14,843 nucleotides of DNA from Leptospirillum sp. (GCA_027346125.1 DAIEST010000134.1:1-14843); one strand, 5' to 3'; shown: positions 1 through 7,081, counted from the first letter of the stretch. Notes: generated by a model from the sequence alone, not told the origin. Translations and numbers: made by a program.

Positions 1-761
1 CCGACATCCTTCCGGCTGGCCTCCTTCTCATCTCAAAGATCATGGAGTTTGCCCGAAGCGAAACCCTGACTGTTTCCCAGCAGGGGCTTAGTTACGGCCT
101 GTTCATGGAGTACTGCCTCGGTGGACGGGAGAAGGCCGTAGAGGATCCTGCCCGGTCGACCATCCAGCGCATCGCAAAAAAATATGGCCGGTTCAGGGAC
201 TCGAAAGTCCAGAGAAAGCTCATTGTTCTCCTGGGAAAGACCCTCTTTCCGGAACTTTTCTCATCCCCCCACGAACGGACCCTGTTGTCGGCGATCGGAA
301 CGCTGTTCAATACACCGCTGTATTATCATCCCGTAAACGACACAACGAATATCGGAACATTGTTCCTGGAAGAAGATCTCCAGGGATTTTCCCACCGGGA
401 CAGGATCCTGGTCGGACTGAGCCTGATCCGGAGCCGGGAGTCCACGGAACCGGACTTTCGGAAAAACCTGAAGCCATTCAGCGATCTTTTGACCCCGGAG
501 GAACTGAAAAGGGTCACCCTGTATGCCAGACTGTCCAGACTGACACGGGAATCCCTCCTCTTCACAAGCGGAAAAATGCCGTTTGTGTCCTATTCCGATC
601 CCTACCTTGTCATTGCCGACCCGGGCGAAGACGGGAACAGCGTGACGGCAGAACCTCTTTTGATCCAGACGGTGGAAAAAGAACTCGGAAAAGGAAGGCC
701 CATCCTGATCAAGTGGATGCGGTATCAGAAGGCGACCGATGAAGAACCGGACGAAGGTTAG
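1..761 (+). CDS. Ppx/GppA-family phosphatase, C-terminal part (5' truncated by window edge)
   Basis: The frame is open to the left edge, so the true start lies outside the window; the first visible in-frame ATG (42) is internal. The first codons read DILPAG, which with the preceding GCC-type codon matches the RADxLPAG segment ending the phosphatase domain of exopolyphosphatase/pppGpp phosphatases. It is followed by the family pattern TVSQQGLSYGLFMEY. The remaining ~220 residues correspond to the helical HD-like C-terminal domain (SAIGTLFNTPLYYHP, then LQGFSHRDRILVGLSLIR). Family members hydrolyse polyphosphate or pppGpp. Here the usual LLHD/EIG and HHKH positions are replaced (GTLFNTP, HPVNDTTN), so that domain probably lacks a metal site. 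The stop overlaps the stop of the convergent kinase gene by 4 nt. The family is fairly certain. Polyphosphate versus pppGpp preference cannot be judged without the N-terminus. Confidence 0.82.
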   Translation, partial: DILPAGLLLISKIMEFARSETLTVSQQGLSYGLFMEYCLGGREKAVEDPARSTIQRIAKKYGRFRDSKVQRKLIVLLGKTLFPELFSSPHERTLLSAIGTLFNTPLYYHPVNDTTNIGTLFLEEDLQGFSHRDRILVGLSLIRSRESTEPDFRKNLKPFSDLLTPEELKRVTLYARLSRLTRESLLFTSGKMPFVSYSDPYLVIADPGEDGNSVTAEPLLIQTVEKELGKGRPILIKWMRYQKATDEEPDEG

Positions 762-1414
762 AGCATTGACTGAATCAGGGGATTGACCACCTTCCGCATA
801 ATCTTCTGGGTTTCCTCGACAGGACGGGAACCATCCAGAACAGAAAATCCCAACTCCTTCGCAAGGTTCTCATACCCTTCCAGCACACGCGACTGGAAGA
901 GAACGTACGATTCCCTGGGATTGGCCGAAAGCTCCATATCAAGCCCCGCCTCATAATACTTGATATCGCGGACCTGGGTGATCCGATCGTAGGCAAGCCC
1001 CGGATCCACCCGAAAGAAAAATGTCAGATCAGGACGGATGGCAAAACGGAAGTTGTTCATCAGCCAGTCCCGGGGGATACCCCTGGCGCAGTCCCGGGCG
1101 ATGGCCGTGTAGACATACCGGTCAGAAAGGACAATTTTACCCGCATTCAGGGCAGGGATGATCTCGTGAGTGTATCGGTAACTGAAATCCGCGGCATGGA
1201 GCAGACTGAACCCGTAAGGGGTCAGCATCTGTTTCTTCTTGGCCTTCTTGATGATCGGAGAGATTTCCTGGCTTGAATTCCACGAATTCCTGAGCACTCC
1301 GAATCCCTTGAGCCTCAGATAGTTCTCCAGCAATTCGATCTGGGTCGACTTGCCGGACCCATCGATCCCTTCAACAACAATCAAGCGTCCCGGACAGGAA
1401 TGGCCGTCGATCAT
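758..1414 (-). CDS. Thymidylate kinase-like P-loop nucleotide kinase (distal copy)
   Basis: 218 residues, a usual length for dTMP kinase. Residues 10-24 carry RLIVVEGIDGSGKST with a Walker A at 16-24. Residues 98-100 are the DRY motif. A lid-like segment follows at 144-160 (YYEAGLD), then FQSRVLEGYENLAKE, matching the FxxRVxxGYxxLA helix of Tmk. True Tmk enzymes phosphorylate dTMP to dTDP. However the REPGGT segment is replaced by RNSWNSSQE and the AYQ after DRY by ARDCARG, so the substrate may differ. It resembles a divergent Tmk-like group I know from family patterns (WNSS, KKKxLTPxxFSLLHAxDF). The ATG lies in a 4-nt ATGA overlap with the upstream paralogue, so the two are translationally coupled. 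It converges on the Ppx-family gene. The kinase fold is confident; the substrate is not. Confidence 0.85.
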   Translation of the reverse strand: MIDGHSCPGRLIVVEGIDGSGKSTQIELLENYLRLKGFGVLRNSWNSSQEISPIIKKAKKKQMLTPYGFSLLHAADFSYRYTHEIIPALNAGKIVLSDRYVYTAIARDCARGIPRDWLMNNFRFAIRPDLTFFFRVDPGLAYDRITQVRDIKYYEAGLDMELSANPRESYVLFQSRVLEGYENLAKELGFSVLDGSRPVEETQKIMRKVVNPLIQSML

Positions 1415-2097
1415 TTCCCGCCCTTCCTTCTGGCCCTGTTCTTCAGGATCTGGGCAATGGACCGCCGGAGTTCCTGTTGCTGGATCTGGATCGGCTTCAT
1501 GGCATCGACGATCTCGAACTGGTGTTCATGGGCCATTTGACGGTAGATTTCAATCAGACGTTTCTGATAGATCACGAACGAGTCTTTTTTCCTGTTTGCG
1601 AGATTCAGGTCCATTCCGGCTTCATAGTAATCAAAGTAGCGTTCATCCCGGGATTTCCATTGAATGCGGTTCAGAAGATCCTCAAAACGGACATCCAGAT
1701 AGATTGTCCTGACCGGCGAAAGGGCAAAGTCAAACATCCGCCCTATCCATTCCCTGTCTATTCCGCGGATAACCGCTCTTGCGAAAACGGTATAGACGTA
1801 CTGTTCCGCAATCACAACCTTCCCCGCCGCCAGTGCAGGAATGATGACATGCTCGAACCGGTCGACGAAGTCGGCCGCATAGAGGAAGCAGAATGTCACC
1901 GGATCAAGGGTATTGCGCTCTTTCAGTTTGGAAATGGCACCCTGAATCAGTTCAGCCGTATTGCAGGGAGAAACCACCACACCCTGTCCCCGCGATTCGA
2001 AATAGAGCTTCAGGAGCTCTGCCTGGGTGGATTTCCCTGATCCATCGGTCCCTTCGATCGCGATCAGCGACCCCGGGTATTGCGATGTCTTTTCCAA
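1411..2097 (-). CDS. Thymidylate kinase-like paralogue with EQY in place of DRY (TTG start)
   Basis: 228 residues from the TTG I prefer. The open frame extends to a GTG at 2241, but that overlaps the upstream gene and has no ribosome site. The TTG at 2097 has GGGAG seven bases upstream and places Walker A (GTDGSGKST) at residues 16-24, exactly as in the paralogue next door. Shared features are LxAIEG before the P-loop, YAADF, the IIPALAAGKVVIA strand, and YYEAGMD at 157-163. Residues 98-100, where the paralogue has DRY, are EQY: the Arg that normally contacts the acceptor phosphate is Gln. The lid is richer in charged residues. The protein ends in a basic tail (NRARRKGGK). It may be a kinase of altered specificity or a non-catalytic partner; without structural data either is possible. 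The stop overlaps the next start as ATGA. Confidence 0.8.
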   Translation of the reverse strand: MEKTSQYPGSLIAIEGTDGSGKSTQAELLKLYFESRGQGVVVSPCNTAELIQGAISKLKERNTLDPVTFCFLYAADFVDRFEHVIIPALAAGKVVIAEQYVYTVFARAVIRGIDREWIGRMFDFALSPVRTIYLDVRFEDLLNRIQWKSRDERYFDYYEAGMDLNLANRKKDSFVIYQKRLIEIYRQMAHEHQFEIVDAMKPIQIQQQELRRSIAQILKNRARRKGGK

Positions 2098-2163
2098 GAA
2101 CAGACTCCCATCGGAAATGCCTAACCCAATCTCTATCAAATTCCTGCCCTGAAAATACTTCGA

Positions 2164-2192
2164 TATTTGACAGAGATCCAAAACATTGTCAA
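2164..2192 (-). promoter_or_regulatory. Weak candidate promoter for the kinase pair
   Basis: In the ~109-nt gap between the lipoprotein stop and the preferred TTG start, the minus strand has a perfect TTGACA (2192-2187), then 17 nt and CAAATA (2169-2164). The -35 is consensus but the -10 matches TATAAT at only two positions. It would give a leader of about 60 nt before the kinase start. The rest of the gap shows nothing else I can name. Confidence 0.22.
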
Positions 2193-2206
2193 TCAAGTTC
2201 CCGGTT

Positions 2207-2722
2207 CTATCGTGTTCTGAGGCACCCGAGAGTCCGGGCACGAATCGTCAGGGGCTTTTTCGAAATGACGGCTCCGTTGGAACTCCAGATCGCAAAACGA
2301 TAGGAACGACAAGGAATCAATCCATGGATACGATAGACATTATGCGGAACATCAGCCACCAGAACGCCCTGGCGGTAAAGCAGATAATCTGTCGCCTGTG
2401 GTACCCTGGTCCACTGCAGGTAGAAACCGTCCCCCTCCTGAAAAGGAACGATATGGATGAAGGTCGGGGGAGGAAGGCTCGTAAATCCGCCCCCCCGTTG
2501 GGCCTGGGGAGTCGTCGGGACTGTCGGGGAAGCTGTCACGGCGTTACTGGAAGAAGCTGTTTCAGCGCTTCTGCCGGAATGGCCGGAACCGGACGAATCT
2601 CCGAACAACCCGGCCAGAAGACCATGGGGATTATTCCAGACAGACGACGAACAGGAGGCCGTTACGAAGTGCGACAGGCCCAGGAAAACCCGAAAGAGAT
2701 TCCCAACAAATTCTTTTTTCAT
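2207..2722 (-). CDS. Putative lipoprotein with fibronectin type III-like domain
   Basis: 171 residues that I do not recognise as a named protein. The N-terminus is MKKEF, then a hydrophobic stretch ending VTASC-SSS (Cys24). This resembles a lipoprotein signal peptide, though Thr at -3 is not ideal for a lipobox. Residues 40-85 are a low-complexity Ser/Thr/Pro/Gly linker. Residues ~88-164 have fibronectin III-like spacing: PPPTF, FYLQWTRVPQATDYLLYRQG, then HGLIPCRSYRFAIWSSNGA. Such a domain suggests an exported structural or binding protein. Cys138 and Cys167 could pair. The ATG has no Shine-Dalgarno of its own and overlaps the stop of a 13-codon ORF with a strong one, so translation may be coupled. 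It is divergent from rpiB, with the two start regions 119 nt apart. Function unknown. Confidence 0.62.
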   Translation of the reverse strand: MKKEFVGNLFRVFLGLSHFVTASCSSSVWNNPHGLLAGLFGDSSGSGHSGRSAETASSSNAVTASPTVPTTPQAQRGGGFTSLPPPTFIHIVPFQEGDGFYLQWTRVPQATDYLLYRQGVLVADVPHNVYRIHGLIPCRSYRFAIWSSNGAVISKKPLTIRARTLGCLRTR

Positions 2723-2760
2723 TTTCTATAAACACTTATACTCAAAAAACGGTTTGACAT
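2719..2760 (-). CDS. Possible 13-codon leader ORF coupled to the lipoprotein gene
   Basis: The peptide MSNRFLSISVYRK starts at the ATG at 2760. AGGAG lies nine bases upstream, within a purine-rich AGGAGAAGAGG stretch (2774-2764). Its TGA overlaps the ATG of the lipoprotein gene as ATGA. The downstream gene lacks a ribosome site while this ATG has one of the best in the window, so initiation here and re-initiation is a reasonable reading. A single-base indel fusing the two frames is the alternative. No runs of one amino acid suggest attenuation. Confidence 0.35.
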   Translation of the reverse strand: MSNRFLSISVYRK

Positions 2761-2782
2761 GGACCTCTTCTCCTGCGATAAT
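2754..2782 (+). promoter_or_regulatory. Near-consensus sigma-70-type promoter for the rpiB operon
   Basis: TTGACA (2754-2759), a 17-nt spacer, then GATAAT (2777-2782) preceded by TGC, an extended -10. Five of six -10 positions match. Transcription would start near 2789, leaving a leader of ~53 nt before the rpiB ATG. The element overlaps the leader ORF and ribosome site of the divergent lipoprotein gene. Confidence 0.65.
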
Positions 2783-2799
2783 TCCAGAAAGTTGACCGG

Positions 2800-2810
2800 G
2801 TCTGACAGAC
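2800..2810. repeat. Perfect 11-bp palindrome in the rpiB leader, possible operator
   Basis: GTCTGACAGAC is an exact inverted repeat with a single central base, about 11 nt after the predicted rpiB transcription start. A repressor bound here would block elongation or open complex formation. It is too tight to form a useful RNA hairpin. No regulator is identified. Confidence 0.25.
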
Positions 2811-2841
2811 TCAAAACAAACCTTACTGGCGAACAACCTTC

Positions 2842-3321
2842 ATGATTGAACCTCTGAAAACACGGATCGTTGTGGGCTCGGACCATGCTGGTCTACCCCT
2901 CAAGAATTTTCTCCGCGACCGCCTCTCCGAATCCGGCGTCCCCGTGGACGATGTCGGAACAGAGACTCCCGATTCGGTAGACTACCCCGACTTCGCCGAG
3001 AAGGTTGCCCGGGAGATTCGCCCGGAGTCCGGAGAGATCGGCATTCTGGCCTGCGGCACCGGTATCGGCGTTTCGATCGCGGCCAACAAGATCCATGGCA
3101 TAAGGGCCGCACTCGTCTACAACGACGAAACGGCCTCGCTCGCCCGCCAGCACAACAATGCCAACATCATTTGCCTTGGCGGACGGGAAGTTTCACCGGA
3201 AGATGCCCTCAGGTGGGTCAGAATCTTCATGTCGACCCGCTTTGAAGGGGGACGCCACCAGCGCCGCCTTGACAAGATTGCCGCACTCGAACCCCCTGTC
3301 CGGGAACATTCTTCATCCTAA
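2842..3321 (+). CDS. rpiB: Ribose-5-phosphate isomerase B
   Basis: 159 residues, a typical RpiB/LacAB length. It interconverts ribose 5-phosphate and ribulose 5-phosphate in the cytosolic pentose phosphate pathway. Seen in order: GSDHAG at 12-17, DVG and DYPD around 37-50 with the substrate-binding Asp/Tyr, the catalytic Cys71 in ILACGTGIGVSIAANK, RQHNNANI at 102-109, CLGGREV, and RFEGGRHQRRLDKI near the C-terminus. All key residues are present. The first ATG (2842) is the only sensible start, although no clear Shine-Dalgarno precedes it. It is first in the rpiB-glyA-nrdR-priA run, 26 nt before glyA. The small palindrome CTTTCCGAAAG just before glyA partly overlaps the glyA ribosome site. Identity is secure. 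Confidence 0.95.
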   Translation: MIEPLKTRIVVGSDHAGLPLKNFLRDRLSESGVPVDDVGTETPDSVDYPDFAEKVAREIRPESGEIGILACGTGIGVSIAANKIHGIRAALVYNDETASLARQHNNANIICLGGREVSPEDALRWVRIFMSTRFEGGRHQRRLDKIAALEPPVREHSSS

Positions 3322-3347
3322 CAGTCTTTCCGAAAGGATTAAAGCCG

Positions 3348-4592
3348 ATGCACTGGTTGATGCAGACGGACCCTGAGGTACACAGGGCCATCACAGAAGA
3401 GATCCAGCGCGAACAGCAGAAACTGATTCTGATCGCGTCAGAAAACTATGTCAGCCGGGCCATTCTTGAAGCCGTCGGTTCGGTCATGACGAACAAATAT
3501 GCCGAGGGATACCCCGGCAGACGCTATTACGCCGGTTGCGAAGCCGTCGACCAGGTGGAAACGCTCGCGATCGAACGTGCCAAGACTCTTTTCGGCGCAG
3601 AACACGCAAATGTTCAGCCCCACTCCGGATCACAGGCCAACATGGCGGTCTATCTCGCCGCACTGAAACCGGGAGACACCATCCTCGGGATGGATCTGTC
3701 CCATGGCGGGCATCTGACCCACGGCAGTTCCGTCTCCTTTTCGGGGCATTACTACAAGGCCGTTTTCTATGGTGTCAGGCGGGAAACAGGCCTGATCGAC
3801 TACGAGCAGGTCGAAAGTCTGGCACGTCAGCACAGACCCCGCATCATCATTGCCGGCGCGAGCGCGTATCCCCGGACGATTGACTTTGCGTTCTTCCGGA
3901 AAGTTGCCGATGAAGTCGGTGCGGTCCTTCACGTGGACATGGCCCATTTTGCCGGGCTTGTCGCGGCCGGATTGCATCCGTCCCCTTTTCCTTATGCCGA
4001 TTTCGTGACGACATCGACCCACAAGACGCTCAGGGGACCAAGGGGCGGGATGGCCTTTTGCCGCCAGGAATGGTCCAAACAGCTCGACAAGGGTGTTTTC
4101 CCGATGATGCAGGGGGGCCCCCTCATGCACGTCATCGCGGGAAAGGCAGTCATGCTTCGGGAAGCTGCCAATCCGGACTTCAAGTCCTACAGTCTCCGGG
4201 TTCTCGAAAATGCCAGGATTCTCTCCGAAACCCTTGCAGGACACGGATACCACATCCTGACTGGCGGGACTGACAACCACTTGATGCTGATCGATCTCAG
4301 ATCCAAGGGATTGACCGGAAAAGAAGCCGAGGGTTTTCTTTCCGAAGCCGGCATTTACTGCAACAAGAACGCTGTCCCTTTTGACGACAAGCCTCCCACC
4401 GTTACCAGCGGAATCCGTCTTGGAACACCCGCCATCACGACCCGCGGATTCCTTGCGGAAGAAATCAGGGAAGTGGCGGAAATCATCCATCGGATTCTGG
4501 ATAGCCGTGGAAAGGAATCCGTCCTGAAAGAAGCGAAGGGATCCGTTTCTTCCCTTCTGGAAAGACATCCGATCTACACTGATCTTGACTGA
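3348..4592 (+). CDS. glyA: Serine hydroxymethyltransferase
   Basis: 414 residues, the standard bacterial length. This PLP enzyme converts serine and tetrahydrofolate to glycine and 5,10-methylenetetrahydrofolate. Visible signatures: IASENYVS at 29-36, NKYAEGYPGRRYYAGCE at 49-65, HSGSQAN, the VDMAHFAGLVAAG block with the PLP-contacting Asp/His, and TTSTHKTLRGPRGG with the internal-aldimine Lys226. GGPLMHVIAGKAV and SGIRLGTPAITTRG near the C-terminus complete the family pattern. AAAGGA nine bases upstream of the ATG at 3348 supports this start; a second in-frame ATG at 3360 is less well placed. nrdR follows after 27 nt. The glyA-nrdR pairing is common in bacteria. It would also feed one-carbon units to dTMP synthesis. 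No odd features. Confidence 0.97.
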   Translation: MHWLMQTDPEVHRAITEEIQREQQKLILIASENYVSRAILEAVGSVMTNKYAEGYPGRRYYAGCEAVDQVETLAIERAKTLFGAEHANVQPHSGSQANMAVYLAALKPGDTILGMDLSHGGHLTHGSSVSFSGHYYKAVFYGVRRETGLIDYEQVESLARQHRPRIIIAGASAYPRTIDFAFFRKVADEVGAVLHVDMAHFAGLVAAGLHPSPFPYADFVTTSTHKTLRGPRGGMAFCRQEWSKQLDKGVFPMMQGGPLMHVIAGKAVMLREAANPDFKSYSLRVLENARILSETLAGHGYHILTGGTDNHLMLIDLRSKGLTGKEAEGFLSEAGIYCNKNAVPFDDKPPTVTSGIRLGTPAITTRGFLAEEIREVAEIIHRILDSRGKESVLKEAKGSVSSLLERHPIYTDLD

Positions 4593-4619
4593 TACCCGGA
4601 TCAGAGGGGGATTTCCAGG

Positions 4620-5093
4620 ATGAAATGCCCTTTCTGTACTGCTCCCGATACAAAGGTCAGCGATTCCAGACTGACCGGTGACGGGTTTGGGATCCGCCGT
4701 CGACGATTCTGTGAAGCGTGCAGACGGCGGTTCACCACTTACGAATGGGTTCAGGAAACCATTCCGGTCGTCAAGAAAAAAGATGGACGACGGGAACCCT
4801 TCGATCGGCAGAAACTCCTCAAGGGACTCACCCTTGCCTGCCAGAAAAGACCCATATCGCGTGCAAGCCTGGAAGAACTCGCCCTGGGCATTGAACGAAC
4901 CCTGATTGACCGCGGGGATCCCGAAGTGGATGGCCGAGAGATCGGCGAACGGGTGATGGAGGCCCTGGAAAAACTGGATCGCGTGGCCTATGTGCGATTT
5001 GCATCCGTCTACCGCAATTTTCAGGATCCTCACCAATTTCTCGAGGAATTGAAGCGCCTCATCGATACAGACGCTCCTCCCTCCACCCCATGA
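4620..5093 (+). CDS. nrdR: Transcriptional repressor NrdR
   Basis: 157 residues, the usual NrdR length. It represses ribonucleotide reductase genes by binding NrdR boxes and senses ATP/dATP through an ATP-cone. The N-terminus has the zinc ribbon MKCPFC...FCEACRRRFTTYE with Cys3, Cys6, Cys31 and Cys34. Residues ~50-140 form the ATP-cone, beginning VVKKKDGRREPFDRQKLLKG and ending VAYVRFASVYRNFQD. A GAGGGGG stretch upstream of the ATG serves as ribosome site. The gene ends in an ATGA overlap with priA, so those two are translationally coupled. No ribonucleotide reductase gene is in the window, and I saw no clear NrdR box pair here, so its targets lie elsewhere. Confidence 0.96.
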   Translation: MKCPFCTAPDTKVSDSRLTGDGFGIRRRRFCEACRRRFTTYEWVQETIPVVKKKDGRREPFDRQKLLKGLTLACQKRPISRASLEELALGIERTLIDRGDPEVDGREIGERVMEALEKLDRVAYVRFASVYRNFQDPHQFLEELKRLIDTDAPPSTP

Positions 5094-7081
5094 TTCCAGT
5101 CAATATTCTTCCCCTGACCGGACTTCCGTCCCCTTTTCTGACCTATGGATGGTCAGAGGGAGTACCGGTTCCCGGAACAAGGGTCCGGATCCCGCTGGGA
5201 AAGCGGGAAGTGGCGGGTCTGGTCTGGACTCAGGATTCGGTCATTTCCCCATCCGGATTTTCTCTGAAGCCGGTTCTCGAAGTTCTGGATCCATTCCCTC
5301 TGATGCCCCCGGAGCTATTTCCCATTCTTTCCTTTACATCCTGGTTCTACAGGATTCCACTCGGACTCGTTCTGCGCGGGGCTCTTCCACCCTCCACGAC
5401 AAAGCCGGTCCCTCTCCCGAAACGCTTCCGGACCCTTCCGGAAGACAGAACAACCGGGAATATCCTTCCGGAAAATGACCTTCCCGATCTGACTGACGAC
5501 CAGTCGAGCGCACTCGAAACATGGAGATCTCTTGCCAAAGACGAGACATTTTCGTCTACGGTTCTCCGGGGTGTCACCGGATCCGGAAAAACCCGACTGT
5601 ATCAGGAAATGGTCATGGACACCCTGTCCAGGGGAAAGCAGGCACTCATCCTGACCCCGGAAATCGCCCTTGTTCCCCAGATGGAACAGTCTTTTTCGGG
5701 CATTCTCGATGGAGTTGCCACGATCCATAGCCAGATCTCCCCTTCCAAAAGACTGGATTCATGGATCTCCATCCTGAACGGAAAAAAATCCCTGGTCATT
5801 GGTCCCCGCTCCTCATTTTTTGCCCCCCTGACACGTCTCGGGCTGATCATTGTGGACGAGGAACACGATCCTGCCTACCAGTCCTATGAAGGACTGGCTT
5901 TCAATGTCCGCAATCTGGCCATCAAACATGCACAGAATCTGAAAATCCCAATCATCCTGGGATCGGCAACTCCCCTGGCAGAATCCTTCTATTATTCCCA
6001 CACAGGGAAATATCATTGCCTTCACCTCCCCAGACGGGTCCATGCCCAGCCGTTGCCTCCGATCCTCCTTGCCCGACAAACCCGAAGCGACCAGTTTGTC
6101 CCCCCCGCAGTTTCAAACGAAATCCGGACAAATCTTGATCGTGGAGAGCAGACAATCATCCTGCTCAATCGACGGGGATATGCCCCATTCCTGAGATGCG
6201 TGTCATGCGGCTTCTCGGTTTCATGCAGACGATGCTCTGTCCATATGGTTCTCCACAAAAAGCCCGATCGGCTTCTTGTCTGTCATACCTGCGGAGACCG
6301 GTCTCCCGCACCGGCCCAATGTCCCCAGTGCGGAGGAAACCTCATGGCCGAAGAGGGGATGGCGACCCAGAAAGCGGAAGAATGGCTGCGCCTGAAGTTT
6401 CCCGGATCCCGGATCGAACGAATGGATCAGGATCGGACGGATCAGAAAACGAATGCCTTGGGGGAGTTTCAGAGGGGAGAAGGCGATATTCTCATCGGGA
6501 CACAAATGATCGCCAAAGGCCATGACTTCAAAAAAGTCACTCTCGGTATCGTTCTTGAGACCGACCGAGCGATGGCCCTACCGGATTATCGGGGGGAAGA
6601 ACGGGCTTTCCAGCTCGTCCTTCAACTTGCCGGGCGGGTTGGCCGTCATCTGGACGGAGGCCGTGTCCATGTCGTAACGCGAACTCCCGAGCTTCCGTTC
6701 TACGCATTTCTGGGCCGCTACGACTGGGAGGGGTTCCTGCAGAAAACACTCAAGGAACGGCAGTCTCTCGGTTATCCACCCTTTGGGCGGATGGCACTGC
6801 TGACCATTTCGGACAGATCAGAATCCCAACTGATCGACGCTCTGCATAAAGCCTCCCTGGAGCAACTCCAACTCCCCGGCAGAGGACCATTCACCATCAT
6901 GGGACCGGTTCCAGCCCCCATCTACCGGGCACGCCTTCTCTACCGCTTCCAGTATCTGGTCAAAGCCCCATCCATCGAAACCATCCATACCGTCCTGGAT
7001 ACAGCGCTCCGTACCTTCGCCCCTTTCAAGGGAGTTCGGGTGGATTGGGCAGTGGATCCGCCAGATCTTCTGTCCTTTTAG
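5090..7081 (+). CDS. priA: Primosomal protein N' (replication restart helicase PriA)
   Basis: 663 residues, slightly shorter than the ~730 of E. coli PriA. It is a 3'-5' superfamily 2 helicase that reloads the replisome at stalled forks. N-terminal ~100 residues: the 3'-end-binding domain (VPVPGTRVRIPLGKREVAGLVW). Helicase motifs: Walker A GVTGSGKT at 161-168, LTPEIALVPQ, DEEH at 256-259, GSATP at 291-295, GTQMIAKGHDF, and motif VI QLAGRVGR at 512-519. The zinc-binding insert has all eight Cys (370, 373, 379, 382, 398, 401, 411, 414). The C-terminal domain is present. The start is fixed by the ATGA overlap with nrdR. Its last 56 nt overlap the 3' end of the convergent peptidase gene, so no dedicated terminator lies between them. 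All catalytic residues look intact. Confidence 0.96.
   Translation: MIPVNILPLTGLPSPFLTYGWSEGVPVPGTRVRIPLGKREVAGLVWTQDSVISPSGFSLKPVLEVLDPFPLMPPELFPILSFTSWFYRIPLGLVLRGALPPSTTKPVPLPKRFRTLPEDRTTGNILPENDLPDLTDDQSSALETWRSLAKDETFSSTVLRGVTGSGKTRLYQEMVMDTLSRGKQALILTPEIALVPQMEQSFSGILDGVATIHSQISPSKRLDSWISILNGKKSLVIGPRSSFFAPLTRLGLIIVDEEHDPAYQSYEGLAFNVRNLAIKHAQNLKIPIILGSATPLAESFYYSHTGKYHCLHLPRRVHAQPLPPILLARQTRSDQFVPPAVSNEIRTNLDRGEQTIILLNRRGYAPFLRCVSCGFSVSCRRCSVHMVLHKKPDRLLVCHTCGDRSPAPAQCPQCGGNLMAEEGMATQKAEEWLRLKFPGSRIERMDQDRTDQKTNALGEFQRGEGDILIGTQMIAKGHDFKKVTLGIVLETDRAMALPDYRGEERAFQLVLQLAGRVGRHLDGGRVHVVTRTPELPFYAFLGRYDWEGFLQKTLKERQSLGYPPFGRMALLTISDRSESQLIDALHKASLEQLQLPGRGPFTIMGPVPAPIYRARLLYRFQYLVKAPSIETIHTVLDTALRTFAPFKGVRVDWAVDPPDLLSF

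Noticed and set aside
2098..2241. Extension of the upstream kinase to a GTG at 2241
   Set aside because: No ribosome site, overlap with the lipoprotein gene, and 48 residues not matched in the colinear paralogue.
3324..3336. Small CTTTCCGAAAG palindrome before glyA as a terminator or riboswitch
   Set aside because: Too short, no T-run follows, and it overlaps the ribosome site; at most a minor translational effect.
3630..5036. 468-codon open frame antisense to glyA and nrdR
   Set aside because: It mirrors two strongly conserved genes, has no recognisable motif and crosses their boundary; a codon-bias shadow.
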